NCBI GenBank assembly: GCA_010692425.1
Contig: JAAHHJ010000001.1
Location: forward strand, 344,906-408,905
Direction of reading: 5' to 3'
DNA: 64,000 nt
DNA from: Symploca sp. SIO3C6
GTDB taxonomy: Bacteria > Cyanobacteriota > Cyanobacteriia > Cyanobacteriales > Coleofasciculaceae
A program made the translations under genes and the position numbers. Below, piece after piece: positions 40,112 to 49,952 of the stretch; the first letter of the stretch is position 1, and the number at the start of each line of letters is the position of its first letter. The notes beneath the pieces are model-generated. The model was given only the letters and a program-made list of their open reading frames with translations. It was not told where the DNA came from and made no database searches.

Positions 40112-43100
40112 ATGAACAGAGGAAAAAGTCCAGTCTTCAAATATCAAGTTGGAGGCAGTCTTCCAGCTAATGCCCCCACCTATGTCAAACGACACGCAGA
40201 CGAAGAACTATATAACGCCCTCAAGGCTGGAGAATTTTGCTACGTCTTAAACTCCCGGCAGACGGGCAAGTCTAGCTTGCGGGTAAGAACCATGCAAAGA
40301 CTCGAAGCGGAAGGCTTCGCCTGTGCTGCTATTGATTTGACAATGATTGGTACTCAACAAGTTACTCAACAGTCTTGGTATGGAAGCCTAATTAGGATTC
40401 TTTTAGAGCGTTTTCAACTATCAGAAAACTTTAATTGGCAAAGTTGGTGGCAGGAGAGGGAAATGCTACCACCACTACAGTGTTTCAGGGAATTTATCGA
40501 ACAGATATTGTTGGTAGAAGTTGCTAAAAATATTATTATTTTCATAGACGAAATTGATAGTGTTCTCAATCTAGATTTCCTAACCGACGACTTTTTTGCC
40601 TGGATTAGAGCTTGCTATAACCAGCGCGTTGATAAGCCGGAATACCAACGCCTCACCTTTGTGCTACTGGGAGTCGCTACCCCCTCTGATTTGATTCAAA
40701 ATAAAAACCAGACGCCGTTTAATATTGGTAAAGCAATTACCCTCAATGGTTTTGACTACCATGAAGCCCAACCTTTAATTAATGGATTAGTGCGCCGAGC
40801 CAGTAATCCTCAAACCGTATTGAAAGAAGTATTGAAATGGACAGGAGGTCAACCATTTCTCACCCAAAAGCTTTGTCACTTTATTCGCAAAAGGCAATCT
40901 CAGATACCAGCAGGAAGTGAGAGTATACAGATTAGAAAATTGGTAAGAGTCCACTTTCTTGAATCTTGGGAAGTAAGAGATCAACCAGAACATTTAAAAA
41001 CTATACGCAATCGCCTCCTGAGAAACAAACCATTTGCTGGGAAACTTTTGGGACTCTATCAGCAAATTTTACAACGAGGAGAAATTGTCGCTGATTACAC
41101 TCCAGAACAGATAGAATTGCGATTGTCAGGATTAGTGGTTAAACAGACTGGAAAACAACATGATCAACCTGTACTGAAGGTTTACAACCGCATTTATAAG
41201 TTTGTTTTTGACCAAAATTGGGTTGATCATGCCTTTGCAGATTTGCGGCCCTATGCTAGGGAGATTAAAACTTGGTTAGCTTCCCATTGTCGGGATGCAT
41301 CTCAGTTATTGAAGGGAGATAGATTGCAAAGTGCACTGAGTTGGGCATTGAATAAAAGTTTAAGCAATGATGATTATAGGTTCTTGACTACTAGCCAAGA
41401 TTGGGAAAAACGAAAAGTTCAAAAAGCTTTCGAGGAAGTTCAGAAATATTCAGAGGCACGAAGGCAGGGCAAACATAATCCCGTACTAAGTAATGACGAA
41501 GGTAACTTCTATGTATTTCTTGACAAACTTGCCCCGGAAAGCTTTAAATATGTCGTCTCTAATATTGAATTAGACTTCGGAGTGTTTAATCAAACCCTGT
41601 CGATGATGAATGATATTGTGGAAAGCCAAGGGTTTGATGAAGTTCTTCATGAGATGTTGCGTTCCATCACTTTAAAAACAGGGGAAATTCTAAATGCAGA
41701 TCGCACAACTATTTTTTTATTAGATCAAGAAAAAAATGAACTCTGGTCGATAGTCGAAAAGGGTGATGGCAGTGACATAGAAGAAATTCGTATTTCCCGA
41801 GATCAGGCAATTGCTGGAGAAGCAGCCACAACCAAAAAACTAGTTAATATCCCCTACGATTTCTATGATGATCCTCGCTCTAGTATAGCCAGGGAAATTG
41901 ATAAAAGAACTTTATATCGCACCTACAGTCTATTAGCTCTACCACTATTGGATGAAGAAGGAGATTTAGTAGGGGTTATCCAATTACTCAACAAGTTAAA
42001 ACTATCCCACTCTCAAGAAACTACCGTAACTGAAAAAATTGATCTAGATAAAAGAATTGATCGCAATGGCTTTACATCAGAAGATGAAAGATTGCTCACT
42101 GAATTTGCCCGTTCGATTCAACTAATTCTCAAGTCATCCAAGATGTTTTATAAGGCAGCTCAAAAGCAAAGGGAGACTTCAGCACTGATGAATGCTACTC
42201 AATCCCTCGGTAGAAGTAGCTTGGATCTTGATGAAACCCTCAAGAAGGTTATGGATGAGGCTAAAAAGCTAATCAATGCAGATATTGGTACTGTTTGGCT
42301 GCTAGACTCTGATCACAATCAGCTATATGCAAGACTCTCCACCGCTGATGGTACTTTCCAAGAAAAACGCATCTCCCAAGGAGAAGGCTTCGCCGGTGAG
42401 GTAGCACAAACTCATCAGCCGCTAAGAATTCCCTTTGACTTGTATGATCATCCTAATTCAAAGACTGCCCAGCAAAACGATCAAGAAAGTGATTATCGCA
42501 GCTGTAGCATGTTATGTATGCCTGTGTTTGACGCCAATAGTGAGTTGATTGGCGTTACTCAATTAGTAAATAAGAAGAAAAAAGGTGGCTTTTCAGACTA
42601 TGACCCTAGGGATTGGCCAACAGCACCTGAGTGTTGGAGAACAAGTTTTGATCATAAAGATCAAAAGTTGATGGAGGCATTTAATATTCAAGCTGGTGTT
42701 GCGATCCAAAACGCCAAGCGTTTTGATACAGTCAAGCGGGAAATACAAAAACAACGAGAGCTTTTTTGCAGCGCTCCTCAGGGATTAATCTTCACTAGAC
42801 ATTTTAATAGAGCCAAGCAGCAAATACAAAAACAACGAGACCTTTTTTATAGCGCTCCTCAGGGATTAATCTTCACTGATAGAACAGGTAAAATTACCCT
42901 AGCTAATGAATTGGCAAAGTCGTTACTTGGTCAGTGGGATATAGAGTATAAGTCTTTGCGTGAGTTGGTTTTGGTTAAAGATGGTAACTTTGACCAGTGG
43001 TTTGATGCAGCTTTGGCAGCTAAGGATGAGGCAGAACATGAGCAATTCTATCCAGCTCAAATTATACTGTCCCCTGCAACTGGATCAGAACACAGTGTCG

Positions 43101-43198
43101 ATATAAAAATTATCTCGTTTCCCAATGCCCGCAACGCTAATGAAATCTCCGCGATCCTGGTCATCATTAATGAAATTAGTGCTGAAGCCCAACACTGA
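40112..43198 (+). CDS. AAA_35 ATPase - GAF - GAF - PAS sensory protein
   Basis: A 1028-residue cytosolic protein. The AAA_35 domain opens [20 protein letters not shown] with Walker A-like [10 protein letters not shown] and Walker [16 protein letters not shown]1 (about 500-680) and GAF2 (about 690-870) share [14 protein letters not shown] / [13 protein letters not shown] and IQLLNK / TQLVNK. A PAS domain closes the protein ([20 protein letters not shown]). No kinase, cyclase or other output domain is present, so output is probably through the ATPase. An 81-bp in-frame duplication lies between GAF2 and PAS. The ATG at 40112 is chosen over an upstream TTG. Confidence 0.82.
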   Translation: MNRGKSPVFKYQVGGSLPANAPTYVKRHADEELYNALKAGEFCYVLNSRQTGKSSLRVRTMQRLEAEGFACAAIDLTMIGTQQVTQQSWYGSLIRILLERFQLSENFNWQSWWQEREMLPPLQCFREFIEQILLVEVAKNIIIFIDEIDSVLNLDFLTDDFFAWIRACYNQRVDKPEYQRLTFVLLGVATPSDLIQNKNQTPFNIGKAITLNGFDYHEAQPLINGLVRRASNPQTVLKEVLKWTGGQPFLTQKLCHFIRKRQSQIPAGSESIQIRKLVRVHFLESWEVRDQPEHLKTIRNRLLRNKPFAGKLLGLYQQILQRGEIVADYTPEQIELRLSGLVVKQTGKQHDQPVLKVYNRIYKFVFDQNWVDHAFADLRPYAREIKTWLASHCRDASQLLKGDRLQSALSWALNKSLSNDDYRFLTTSQDWEKRKVQKAFEEVQKYSEARRQGKHNPVLSNDEGNFYVFLDKLAPESFKYVVSNIELDFGVFNQTLSMMNDIVESQGFDEVLHEMLRSITLKTGEILNADRTTIFLLDQEKNELWSIVEKGDGSDIEEIRISRDQAIAGEAATTKKLVNIPYDFYDDPRSSIAREIDKRTLYRTYSLLALPLLDEEGDLVGVIQLLNKLKLSHSQETTVTEKIDLDKRIDRNGFTSEDERLLTEFARSIQLILKSSKMFYKAAQKQRETSALMNATQSLGRSSLDLDETLKKVMDEAKKLINADIGTVWLLDSDHNQLYARLSTADGTFQEKRISQGEGFAGEVAQTHQPLRIPFDLYDHPNSKTAQQNDQESDYRSCSMLCMPVFDANSELIGVTQLVNKKKKGGFSDYDPRDWPTAPECWRTSFDHKDQKLMEAFNIQAGVAIQNAKRFDTVKREIQKQRELFCSAPQGLIFTRHFNRAKQQIQKQRDLFYSAPQGLIFTDRTGKITLANELAKSLLGQWDIEYKSLRELVLVKDGNFDQWFDAALAAKDEAEHEQFYPAQIILSPATGSEHSVDIKIISFPNARNANEISAILVIINEISAEAQH
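42741..42886 (+). repeat. 81-bp in-frame tandem duplication
   Basis: [18 protein letters not shown] and [18 protein letters not shown] are encoded 81 bp (27 codons) apart with near-identical DNA, lengthening the GAF2-PAS linker and repeating the start of the PAS domain. Confidence 0.85.
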
Positions 43199-43353
43199 TG
43201 GCTAAAACTAGATTATTAGACATTTTGATTATCCTGAATTTGCTTAGTTTTTGGTAGAACTATGAGAAACTAGTGTTTCACGCGCAATCAAGGCGCTATC
43301 GCCACATCCGGCGCTTGAAAGACGGGGGTTTTGCTTTAAATTTGGATAAACTC

Positions 43354-44037
43354 ATGATTGAACAAGCTTTGATATATGATGATTACTTCGTCCCAGATGC
43401 CGAGAAACTTGTTACTGAAGACGATACCCCCGTGGATAATTTTGCCTCCGCCAAACAGCAACGCCTCTTAGTTAGCTCTGTTTATAGTTCGCAGCAGGAA
43501 AAAACTTTTCTAGCTGAATCCAATGTCGGCATTTTCCATACCGCTAACCAACCAGCAATTGTGCCGGATGTATTCCTCAGTCTCAATGTTAGTGTGCCTG
43601 AGAATTGGTGGGATAAACAAAACCGCTCTTATCTAGTTTGGCTGTTTGGTAAACCGCCAGAAGTAGTAATTGAAATTGTCTCTAATAAAGTAGGTGAGGA
43701 ACTAGGAGACAAACTAAATATTTATGAACATATGCGAGTAAGTTACTACATTGTCTATGATCCCTCTGGGCAGTTGGGAGAACAACTACTGCGCATCTAT
43801 GAACTCAGGGGCATGCGCTACTGTGAAACTAAAGAAACTTGGTTGGAGCAAGTAGGTTTAGGTTTAACTCTTTGGGAAGGGGAATTTGAAGGCAGGCAGG
43901 ATTTATGGCTGCGCTGGTGTGATAAGGAAGGGAAGGTTCTAGCTACTGGCGATGAGCGTGCTCAACAAGCTGAACAAAAGGCTCAAATACTTGCAGATAA
44001 ATTACGGGAATTGGGTGTAGATCCAGACTCACTTTAG
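43354..44037 (+). CDS. Uma2-family protein (long subtype)
   Basis: A 227-residue protein of the longer Uma2 subtype: YDDYFVPDAEKLVTEDDTPVDNFASAKQQRLL, PAIVPDVFLSLNV, VWLFGKPPEVVIEIVSNKVGEELGDKLNIYEHMRVSYYIVYDP, ending in a helical, Gln/Ala-rich tail (RAQQAEQKAQILADKLRELGVDP). Catalytic Asp, Glu and Lys positions are kept. The ATG at 43354 is proposed; a GTG at 43273 would add 27 atypical residues. Confidence 0.85.
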   Translation: MIEQALIYDDYFVPDAEKLVTEDDTPVDNFASAKQQRLLVSSVYSSQQEKTFLAESNVGIFHTANQPAIVPDVFLSLNVSVPENWWDKQNRSYLVWLFGKPPEVVIEIVSNKVGEELGDKLNIYEHMRVSYYIVYDPSGQLGEQLLRIYELRGMRYCETKETWLEQVGLGLTLWEGEFEGRQDLWLRWCDKEGKVLATGDERAQQAEQKAQILADKLRELGVDPDSL

Positions 44038-44163
44038 CATTAAGGGGGAGACGCCCAGAGGTGGAAAGTAAATTATAGGAATTACCGGTAAAATACCTAT
44101 TATGGCATAACTAGCTCCCCATCTCCCCACTCCCCATCCCCCCCTCTCCCCATCAACCTGTCT

Positions 44164-44547
44164 CTAACCAAACCCAGCTGCTGATTCTGGTTCAGACCAA
44201 AGCAAACGCCAGTGCTTTGTCCATATATTACTCAAAAACTGATAACTTTGCTCTTGATATTGTTTTTCGTACTTTTTGTAGTCGGCTTCAATGGCAAACC
44301 ACAATTGCCGTAACTGTTGCCAGGTAGAACATTTTTGAATTTGACAGGCAGTGGCATTGAGCCACTGTTGTAATTTGCGATAACTGATGAATTGTCCACC
44401 TCGATCGCGGCGATGGACAAAAACAACATATTTCCAACATTCGACGCGCACAATTAACTGTTTTGGTATTTTTAGAAGTTGTGCGAGCGCCTTTATAGTA
44501 ATGCGAAATTTTTGGGCTGGTTGGAGGCGGGTAAATAAACTGGTCAT
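44164..44547 (-). CDS. Hypothetical protein, 127 aa
   Basis: A basic, aromatic-rich soluble protein (CWKYVVFVHRRDRGGQFISYRKLQQWLNATACQIQ, WFAIEADYKKYEKQYQEQSYQFLSNIW). No family is recognised. The start is ATG after a TAAGTAA array. Codon use is ordinary for the window and the frame is clean, so I take it as a real gene. Confidence 0.6.
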   Translation of the reverse strand: MTSLFTRLQPAQKFRITIKALAQLLKIPKQLIVRVECWKYVVFVHRRDRGGQFISYRKLQQWLNATACQIQKCSTWQQLRQLWFAIEADYKKYEKQYQEQSYQFLSNIWTKHWRLLWSEPESAAGFG

Positions 44548-44551
44548 GATT

Positions 44552-44705
44552 TAAGTAATAAGTAATGAGTAATAAGTAATAAGTATTAAAGACGCGGTGA
44601 CACGGTGACTCTGGGACGCGGAGATGGGGAGATGGAGAAACAATTTCATGCGCCGTCTCTAGGATGTTTGAATCAATTAATAAGTAATAAGTGATAAGTA
44701 ATAAT
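44552..44705. repeat. Two TAAGTAA arrays flanking an R2-like head
   Basis: Heptamers occupy 44552-44585 and 44678-44705. Between them AAAGACGCGGTGACACGGTGA resembles the head of dispersed repeat R2 without its conserved tail. Confidence 0.7.
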
Positions 44706-44734
44706 TTTGAGGACTATGAGTGTAAACTCAGAAT

Positions 44735-44925
44735 CTTGTGCCACTTTTGGTAAACTACTTTAACCGCCCGTAAATCAATTTCCACCGCTAATAGCTTGCA
44801 TTCCATTTAATGGACCCAAATCTACTTAAAACAAGCTTTTAGTCCTCTTGGAGAGGACTTAAGCTATTAGTCTGGGGTTTGAACCCCAGGCGGGTGAATA
44901 GATTGGTGTAAAATCTGAGTAAACA
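44735..44925 (+). ncRNA. Candidate structured RNA element, copy 2
   Basis: Counterpart of 10495-10675. GCTAATAGCTT (44787-44797) pairs with AAGCTATTAGT (44861-44871). The hairpin AGTCCTCT-tgg-AGAGGACT spans 44841-44859, and the 3' hairpin TCTGGGGTT/AACCCCAGG spans 44871-44890. Flanking CCGCC and GGCGG can close the domain, and AGATT..AATCT follows. It stands alone in a 1.1-kb intergenic region. Confidence 0.6.
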
Positions 44926-45024
44926 CAAACAAAATCCTGAATAAGATTAGTTTAAACAACCAAAAGCTAGAACCTTTTATATAAAGATTGTTCCGCCTTA
45001 AGTTAATAGCCATTTAAACCATTC

Positions 45025-45061
45025 TTACTTATTACTTATTACTTATTACTTATTACTTATT
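45025..45061. repeat. TTACTTA heptamer array (reverse)
   Basis: About five units in inverted orientation within the 44548-45647 gap. Confidence 0.9.
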
Positions 45062-45160
45062 TTGATATTTCCTCGGTCTGGGGAAGATTTGAACAGATCA
45101 AAAGGCGTATTTTCAGAACTCATAATCACACTCTAAATAGGTAAGAATACCTAAAATCTG

Positions 45161-45197
45161 AAGCCGCCCCACAGCATAGCAAAGTGAGGCGGCTTTT
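45161..45197 (+). terminator. AAGCCGCC/GGCGGCTT hairpin with T-run
   Basis: An 8-bp perfect stem, 19-base loop and TTTT at the end. It could terminate an upstream transcript such as the candidate RNA, though 236 bp separates them. Confidence 0.45.
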
Positions 45198-45647
45198 GCG
45201 GAGTGTAAAATTCGCAATAGCCTCCGGACTGTGCGGATGACAGTTTGGGGTGATGTTCCATGGGGGTGTTATTAGCACTCCTATGGGACGCTTCGATATT
45301 TTAGGCCAGTTGAGAAAAAAGAATACCTTATGTTGTGGATCTTGGCAAGGGGATATGCAGTCTTTGTTCATTGCTCATGGTTCATTGCTCATGGTTCATG
45401 GTTCATGGTTCATTGCTCATGGTTCATTGGAGTTGTTTGTCAGCTAGTCTTGCAGCCTGCTTTTAAATTGTCTAGATTATTCTGACTCCTGCCATTCACT
45501 GTTGATTAACCTGATTAACCCTCCGCAGTGATATATTTTTTGTCGGCATTCATTACCGCTATGAGAATAGTTTAAGAACAGATGGAAAAACTGGCTCCTC
45601 TGTAGTCTTCTGGCACAATTGAGATACACGCCAATCGGCATCTACAG
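45198..45647. other. Non-coding stretch before glcD
   Basis: It holds an 11-bp-stem imperfect hairpin at 45258-45287 (CCATGGGGGTG/CACTCCTATGG with two G.U pairs) and, at 45367-45430, a tandem array of TTCATGG/TCATTGC short units. Small overlapping frames on both strands are not supported as genes. Confidence 0.5.
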
Positions 45648-47132
45648 ATGATTTTTAAAAACACACTTCAAAACCCTAAACAAACCAACTGGAAACTGAT
45701 CATCAAGGAATTTGAAGCAGCAATTGGCAAAAACGGTGTCATCCGCCGCAAAGAAGAATTACTCACCTACGAATGCGATGGTTTAGCCGCCTATCGCCAA
45801 AAACCAGCCCTGGTAGTGCTGCCGCGAACCACCGAACAAGTAGCCCAGGCAGTAAAAATTTGCGATCAACATCAAATCCCTTGGGTAGCGCGGGGGGCTG
45901 GTACAGGTTTATCTGGTGGTTCCCTACCAGTGGAAAATTGCGTTTTAATTGTCACTGCCTTAATGAAACGCATCCTCGATATTGACCTTGAAAATCAGCG
46001 GATTGTCGTGCAACCTGGTGTAATCAACAACTGGGTAACTCAAGCAGTCAGTGGTGCTGGTTTCTATTATGCCCCTGACCCTTCCAGTCAAATTATTTGC
46101 TCAATTGGTGGTAATGTTGCAGAAAACTCCGGCGGCGTCCATTGTCTCAAATACGGTGTCACCACTAACCACGTCATGGGATTAAAATTAGTTCTCCCTG
46201 ATGGCTCAATTACAGATGTGGGAGGAGCAGTACCAGAAATGCCCGGTTATGACCTCACGGGTTTATTTGTTGGTTCCGAAGGCACTCTCGGCATCGCTAC
46301 AGAAATTACCCTCCGTATTCTCAAAACACCAGAATCAATTTGTGTTCTGCTGGCAGACTTTAATAGTATCGAAGCAGCTGGTGCTGCTGTTGCCGATATT
46401 ATTGCCGCTGGGATTATTCCAGCTGGCATGGAAATGATGGATAACCTCAGTATTAACGCCGTTGAAGATGTGGTGGCAACTGGTTGTTATCCCAGAGATG
46501 CCGAGGCAATTTTACTGGTGGAACTTGATGGTTTAGAAGTAGAAGTGGCCACTAATAAACAGAAAGTTGCCCAACTTTGTAAACAGAATGGGGCGCGTAA
46601 CATTACTACAGCTAATGACCAAGAAACCCGCCTAAAATTATGGAAAGGACGTAAAGCCGCCTTTGCTGCCGCAGGACATATGAGTCCAGCTTATTTTGTC
46701 CAAGACGGAGTAATTCCCCGTACTCAACTGGCAGGAGTTCTCAAAGAAATTGAAGTCTTGAGCCAAAAGTATGGCTATCGCATTGCCAATGTATTTCATG
46801 CCGGGGATGGCAATCTTCACCCACTCATTCTTTACGATAACTCCGTTGAAGGAGCATTAGAAACAGTAGAAGAATTAGGGGGAGAAATTCTCAAACTCTG
46901 CGTTAGGGTAGGGGGCAGTATTTCTGGAGAACATGGTATCGGTGCTGATAAAAACTGCTACATGCCTGAGATGTTCAGTGAAGCGGACTTAGAAACCATG
47001 AAATGGGTAAATCAGGTATTTAATCCCAAGGGTTTAGCCAATCCAGGTAAAATCTTCCCTACACCCCGTACCTGTGGAGAATCAGCTAACCTTCAAAAAA
47101 TAAAGCAATTTGAGGGAGCACAGGTATTTTAA
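45648..47132 (+). CDS. glcD: Glycolate/D-lactate dehydrogenase FAD subunit
   Basis: A 494-residue FAD-linked oxidoreductase of the VAO/GlcD family. The FAD-binding segment is WVARGAGTGLSGGSLPVENCVLI and PDPSSQIICSIGGNVAENSGG; the C-terminal catalytic domain includes FHAGDGNLHPLILYD and SGEHGIGADK. In cyanobacteria this enzyme oxidises photorespiratory glycolate (and D-lactate) to glyoxylate. Full length. A strong terminator follows at 47225. Confidence 0.92.
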   Translation: MIFKNTLQNPKQTNWKLIIKEFEAAIGKNGVIRRKEELLTYECDGLAAYRQKPALVVLPRTTEQVAQAVKICDQHQIPWVARGAGTGLSGGSLPVENCVLIVTALMKRILDIDLENQRIVVQPGVINNWVTQAVSGAGFYYAPDPSSQIICSIGGNVAENSGGVHCLKYGVTTNHVMGLKLVLPDGSITDVGGAVPEMPGYDLTGLFVGSEGTLGIATEITLRILKTPESICVLLADFNSIEAAGAAVADIIAAGIIPAGMEMMDNLSINAVEDVVATGCYPRDAEAILLVELDGLEVEVATNKQKVAQLCKQNGARNITTANDQETRLKLWKGRKAAFAAAGHMSPAYFVQDGVIPRTQLAGVLKEIEVLSQKYGYRIANVFHAGDGNLHPLILYDNSVEGALETVEELGGEILKLCVRVGGSISGEHGIGADKNCYMPEMFSEADLETMKWVNQVFNPKGLANPGKIFPTPRTCGESANLQKIKQFEGAQVF

Positions 47133-47168
47133 ATTTAAATAGTAAAAGGAAGGGGATAAATACTGTTT

Positions 47169-47200
47169 AAGTAATAAGTAATAAGTAATAAGTAATAAGT
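47169..47200. repeat. TAAGTAA heptamer array
   Basis: Four to five units downstream of glcD, upstream of its terminator. Confidence 0.9.
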
Positions 47201-47224
47201 TAAGAGGGAATAGGAAATAGGGAG

Positions 47225-47252
47225 AAACCTCTAATTGAAATTAGAGGTTTTT
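47225..47252 (+). terminator. Rho-independent terminator of glcD
   Basis: AAACCTCTAATT and AATTAGAGGTTT form a near-perfect stem around GA, running into TTTTT. The T-tract is only on this strand. Confidence 0.75.
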
Positions 47253-47381
47253 AATTGAATTCAAAAGCATTGATGGAAAAATGTTATAAACTACTATTTT
47301 TCTTTTGCTTTTTGATTTCTACCTTTTGACTTGCACAGTTTAGAACTGGTGACACTAATAAGCTGAAAGTAATAAGCTTGA

Positions 47382-47420
47382 CTTATTACTTATTACTTAT
47401 TACTTATTACTTATTACTTA
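47382..47420. repeat. TTACTTA array supplying the peroxiredoxin stop codon
   Basis: Five to six units (reverse orientation on this strand); the last TAA on the minus strand is the stop of the 47418-48167 gene. Confidence 0.9.
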
Positions 47421-48167
47421 AGCAGCAAGACTAGGATTCTTCCGCAAGTATTCCTCAAGAGCTTCCGAGCCACCAATCAGCTGCCCATCAATAAATACTT
47501 GGGGAGTACTAGTTGCCCCAGCAACAGCGCGTAAAGAGCGAGTAGTAATATCTTTACCCAAGATAATTTCCTCGTAATCAATACCTCGATCCTTTAAAGC
47601 TGCTTTGGCACGGGCGCAATAGGGACAGCCAACTTTGGAAAACATTGTCACCAGTTTAGGCTTAGCCGCGTTGGGGTTAATATAATTGAGCATTGTATCT
47701 GCATCAGACACTTCATAGGGATCCCCCTCAACTTCCGGTTCAATAAACATCTTTTTGATTACGCCATCCTCAACTAACATTGAATAGCGCCATGATCTTT
47801 TGCCAAAACCCAGGTTATCTTTATCCACTAGCATTCCCATGCCTTCAGTGAAATCACCGTTACCATCGGGAATTAGCCTGACCTGTTTAGCGTTTTGTTC
47901 TTTGCCCCACTCATTCATCACAAAAGTGTCATTAACTGAGATGCAGATAATCTCATCAATGCCATTTTGTTTGAATACTCCCGCCAACTCTTCGTAGTGG
48001 GGTAGGTGGGAAGATGAACAAGTGGGCGTAAATGCCCCTGGTAGAGAAAATACTATAACTTTCTTGCCAGAAAACAGCTCACTAGTAGTAACATCGACCC
48101 ATTGGTCATTGCTGCGGGTGTGAAATGTGACATTGGGTACTCTTTCGCCTTCACGATTTTTCAGCAT
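47418..48167 (-). CDS. Peroxiredoxin-glutaredoxin hybrid (Prx5-Grx)
   Basis: A 249-residue fusion. The N-terminal Prx5 domain has the peroxidatic cysteine in [19 protein letters not shown]; the C-terminal glutaredoxin has CPYC in [20 protein letters not shown] and the [15 protein letters not shown] glutathione site. It reduces peroxides with glutathione, the Grx domain recycling the Prx. Full length for the family. Its stop codon is made by a heptamer array, suggesting the natural C-terminus was replaced or merely abutted. Confidence 0.93.
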   Translation of the reverse strand: MLKNREGERVPNVTFHTRSNDQWVDVTTSELFSGKKVIVFSLPGAFTPTCSSSHLPHYEELAGVFKQNGIDEIICISVNDTFVMNEWGKEQNAKQVRLIPDGNGDFTEGMGMLVDKDNLGFGKRSWRYSMLVEDGVIKKMFIEPEVEGDPYEVSDADTMLNYINPNAAKPKLVTMFSKVGCPYCARAKAALKDRGIDYEEIILGKDITTRSLRAVAGATSTPQVFIDGQLIGGSEALEEYLRKNPSLAA

Positions 48168-48389
48168 CTGTTTTGCTCCTGGCTTCTATAAAGTTTGTTA
48201 TGAGTTTTCCCAGCTTGAGCGTACTCATGATGAGTATGACTTGTCAAGTAAGCTGTTACGCATTTAAAAAAGTCGAATTTACAAAATTTGTCAAAGGCTT
48301 TATTTAACCTTCTTGAAGAAATCTAGACATTTCAAGAATTACTGCCAGACTGGTGATGTTTCTAGTACTCGGCTGTAGGAGAATGGGCA

Positions 48390-49052
48390 GTGAAATATGA
48401 AATTCGCTACAAGCCAGCCTTTGCGGCAATTTTTGTCACCCTTGAACCTGGTGATCGCATCACGGCTGAGGCAGGGGCAATGACCAGTATGGATGGTCAA
48501 ATTACAATGAAGACTGAATTTTCTGGAGGTTTTTTCTCTGCCCTGCTCAAAAAGTTTTTTGGTGGAGAAACCCTATTTGTTAATAGCTTTAGCAATCGCA
48601 CTCAGCAACCTTTAAATCTGGTTCTTACCCAGTCTACTATTGGTGATATTGTTGGTGTCGAGTTGAAGGGGCGCGCACTGTGTTTTCAACCTGGTGCCTA
48701 TATTGGTCATACATCTGGAACTAAGCTTGGTGTTGCTTGGGCAGGTTTTAAAAGTTGGTTTTCTGGGGAAGGACTTTTTAAACTTAAAGTCAGTGGTCAA
48801 GGCATAGTTTTCTTTGGAGCTTATGGCGGTTTGAGCCAAAAACGCATTCGTGGAGAATTTATTGTCGATACTGGTCATTTAGTTGCCTATGAACCACAAA
48901 TTAGGATGAATGTTAAACTGGCTGGTGGCTGGTTGGGTTCTGTAACTTCAGGAGAAGGATTTGTAAATCGGCTTAAAGGTAGTGGCGAAATTTATTTACA
49001 GTCTCGCAGTATTGATGGTTTAGTAAAGTATTTACGCCCCAAACTCCGTTAA
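48390..49052 (+). CDS. AIM24/TIGR00266-family protein 1
   Basis: A 220-residue beta-rich protein of the AIM24 (DUF124) family: LEPGDRITAEAGAMTSMDGQITMKTEFSGGF, GGETLFVNSFSN, GDIVGVELKG, and GEFIVDTGHLVAYEP. It starts with GTG; AGGAG lies eight bases upstream. First of three tandem paralogues. The family includes a yeast mitochondrial protein; no bacterial function is established. Confidence 0.88.
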   Translation: MKYEIRYKPAFAAIFVTLEPGDRITAEAGAMTSMDGQITMKTEFSGGFFSALLKKFFGGETLFVNSFSNRTQQPLNLVLTQSTIGDIVGVELKGRALCFQPGAYIGHTSGTKLGVAWAGFKSWFSGEGLFKLKVSGQGIVFFGAYGGLSQKRIRGEFIVDTGHLVAYEPQIRMNVKLAGGWLGSVTSGEGFVNRLKGSGEIYLQSRSIDGLVKYLRPKLR

Positions 49053-49114
49053 TCAATTAAGTAGCTCAAAGTCCAACTTTTAACTTGGCTGAACGTTAAG
49101 ATGAGAAGAGCCAA

Positions 49115-49792
49115 ATGGATATAGAATTAAGATATCAACCAGATAGTGCGATCGCTCGTATCCTACTGGATGCTCATGAAGAATTAGTGGCAGAAGCTGG
49201 CTGCATGATTGCCATGAGTAGTAATATCAATGCCAGCACCACCTTGCGACAGGGTCAAGGAGGTGGCATTCTTGGTGGGCTAAAACGCTTGGTGGGTGGT
49301 GAATCATTGTTTTTAAGTGTTTTTCGCTCTCCTGTTGCCGATAGCGAAATCTTTCTAGCTCCCAAATTACTGGGTGATATTTTGCTTTATGAAATGAATG
49401 GTCAGGAGTTAGTCGTACAGGCAACTTCTTATCTTGCTAGTGCTTCAAGTGTTGATATTGATTTAGGTTTTCAAGGCTTTAAATCTTTGTTTTCTGGAGA
49501 ATCAATTTTCTGGTTAACCGTAAGTGGTTATGGTTCTCTGTTACTAAACTCATTTGGTGCAATTTATGAAATCCCAGTGAGAGGAGAATATATCGTTGAC
49601 ACAGGTCATATTGTTGCCTTTGAAAAAAGCCTCACTTTTGAAATAACTAAACCTGGTTCTAGTTGGATTGGTGCTTTTCTTGGTGGAGAAGGACTAGTTT
49701 GCCGCTTTAAGGGAGAAGGAAAAGTCTATTGCCAAACTCACAATCCTGGTGCTTTTGGTTCGCAAATTGGTTCTCAATTACCACCTCGATAG
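49115..49792 (+). CDS. AIM24/TIGR00266-family protein 2
   Basis: A 225-residue paralogue: LDAHEELVAEAGCMIAMSSNI, GGESLFLSVFRSP, GDILLYEMNGQELVVQ, GEYIVDTGHIVAFE and LGGEGLVCRFKGEGKVYCQT. It lies 62 bp after paralogue 1 on the same strand. Similarity to paralogue 1 is clear but far from identical, so the duplication is old. Confidence 0.88.
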   Translation: MDIELRYQPDSAIARILLDAHEELVAEAGCMIAMSSNINASTTLRQGQGGGILGGLKRLVGGESLFLSVFRSPVADSEIFLAPKLLGDILLYEMNGQELVVQATSYLASASSVDIDLGFQGFKSLFSGESIFWLTVSGYGSLLLNSFGAIYEIPVRGEYIVDTGHIVAFEKSLTFEITKPGSSWIGAFLGGEGLVCRFKGEGKVYCQTHNPGAFGSQIGSQLPPR

Positions 49793-49952
49793 AGATAGCC
49801 AATTAGTCAATAAAAAAATATACCATCGAGCAGAAGGAGATGGGGAGATGGGGAGAATAATGGTTATGTTATGTTTCTAAGTAAATTGGATAATTTATTT
49901 CTTGGAGTTCCCTTACAGAATATCCCCTTGCTTAAAAGTAGGAGATTTAACG

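Noticed and set aside
43255-43353. GTG-initiated extension of the Uma2 gene
   Set aside because: The added residues are basic and unlike the family N-terminus; the next ATG fits.
44871-44890. tRNA-like T-arm (GGGGTTTGAACCCC) in the structured element
   Set aside because: No acceptor, D or anticodon arms can be placed, and the invariant C56 position is T; it is only a hairpin.
45126-45447. Overlapping small frames on both strands (81 and 65 codons)
   Set aside because: They cross a terminator-like hairpin and a short-repeat array, have no ribosome-binding site and match no family.
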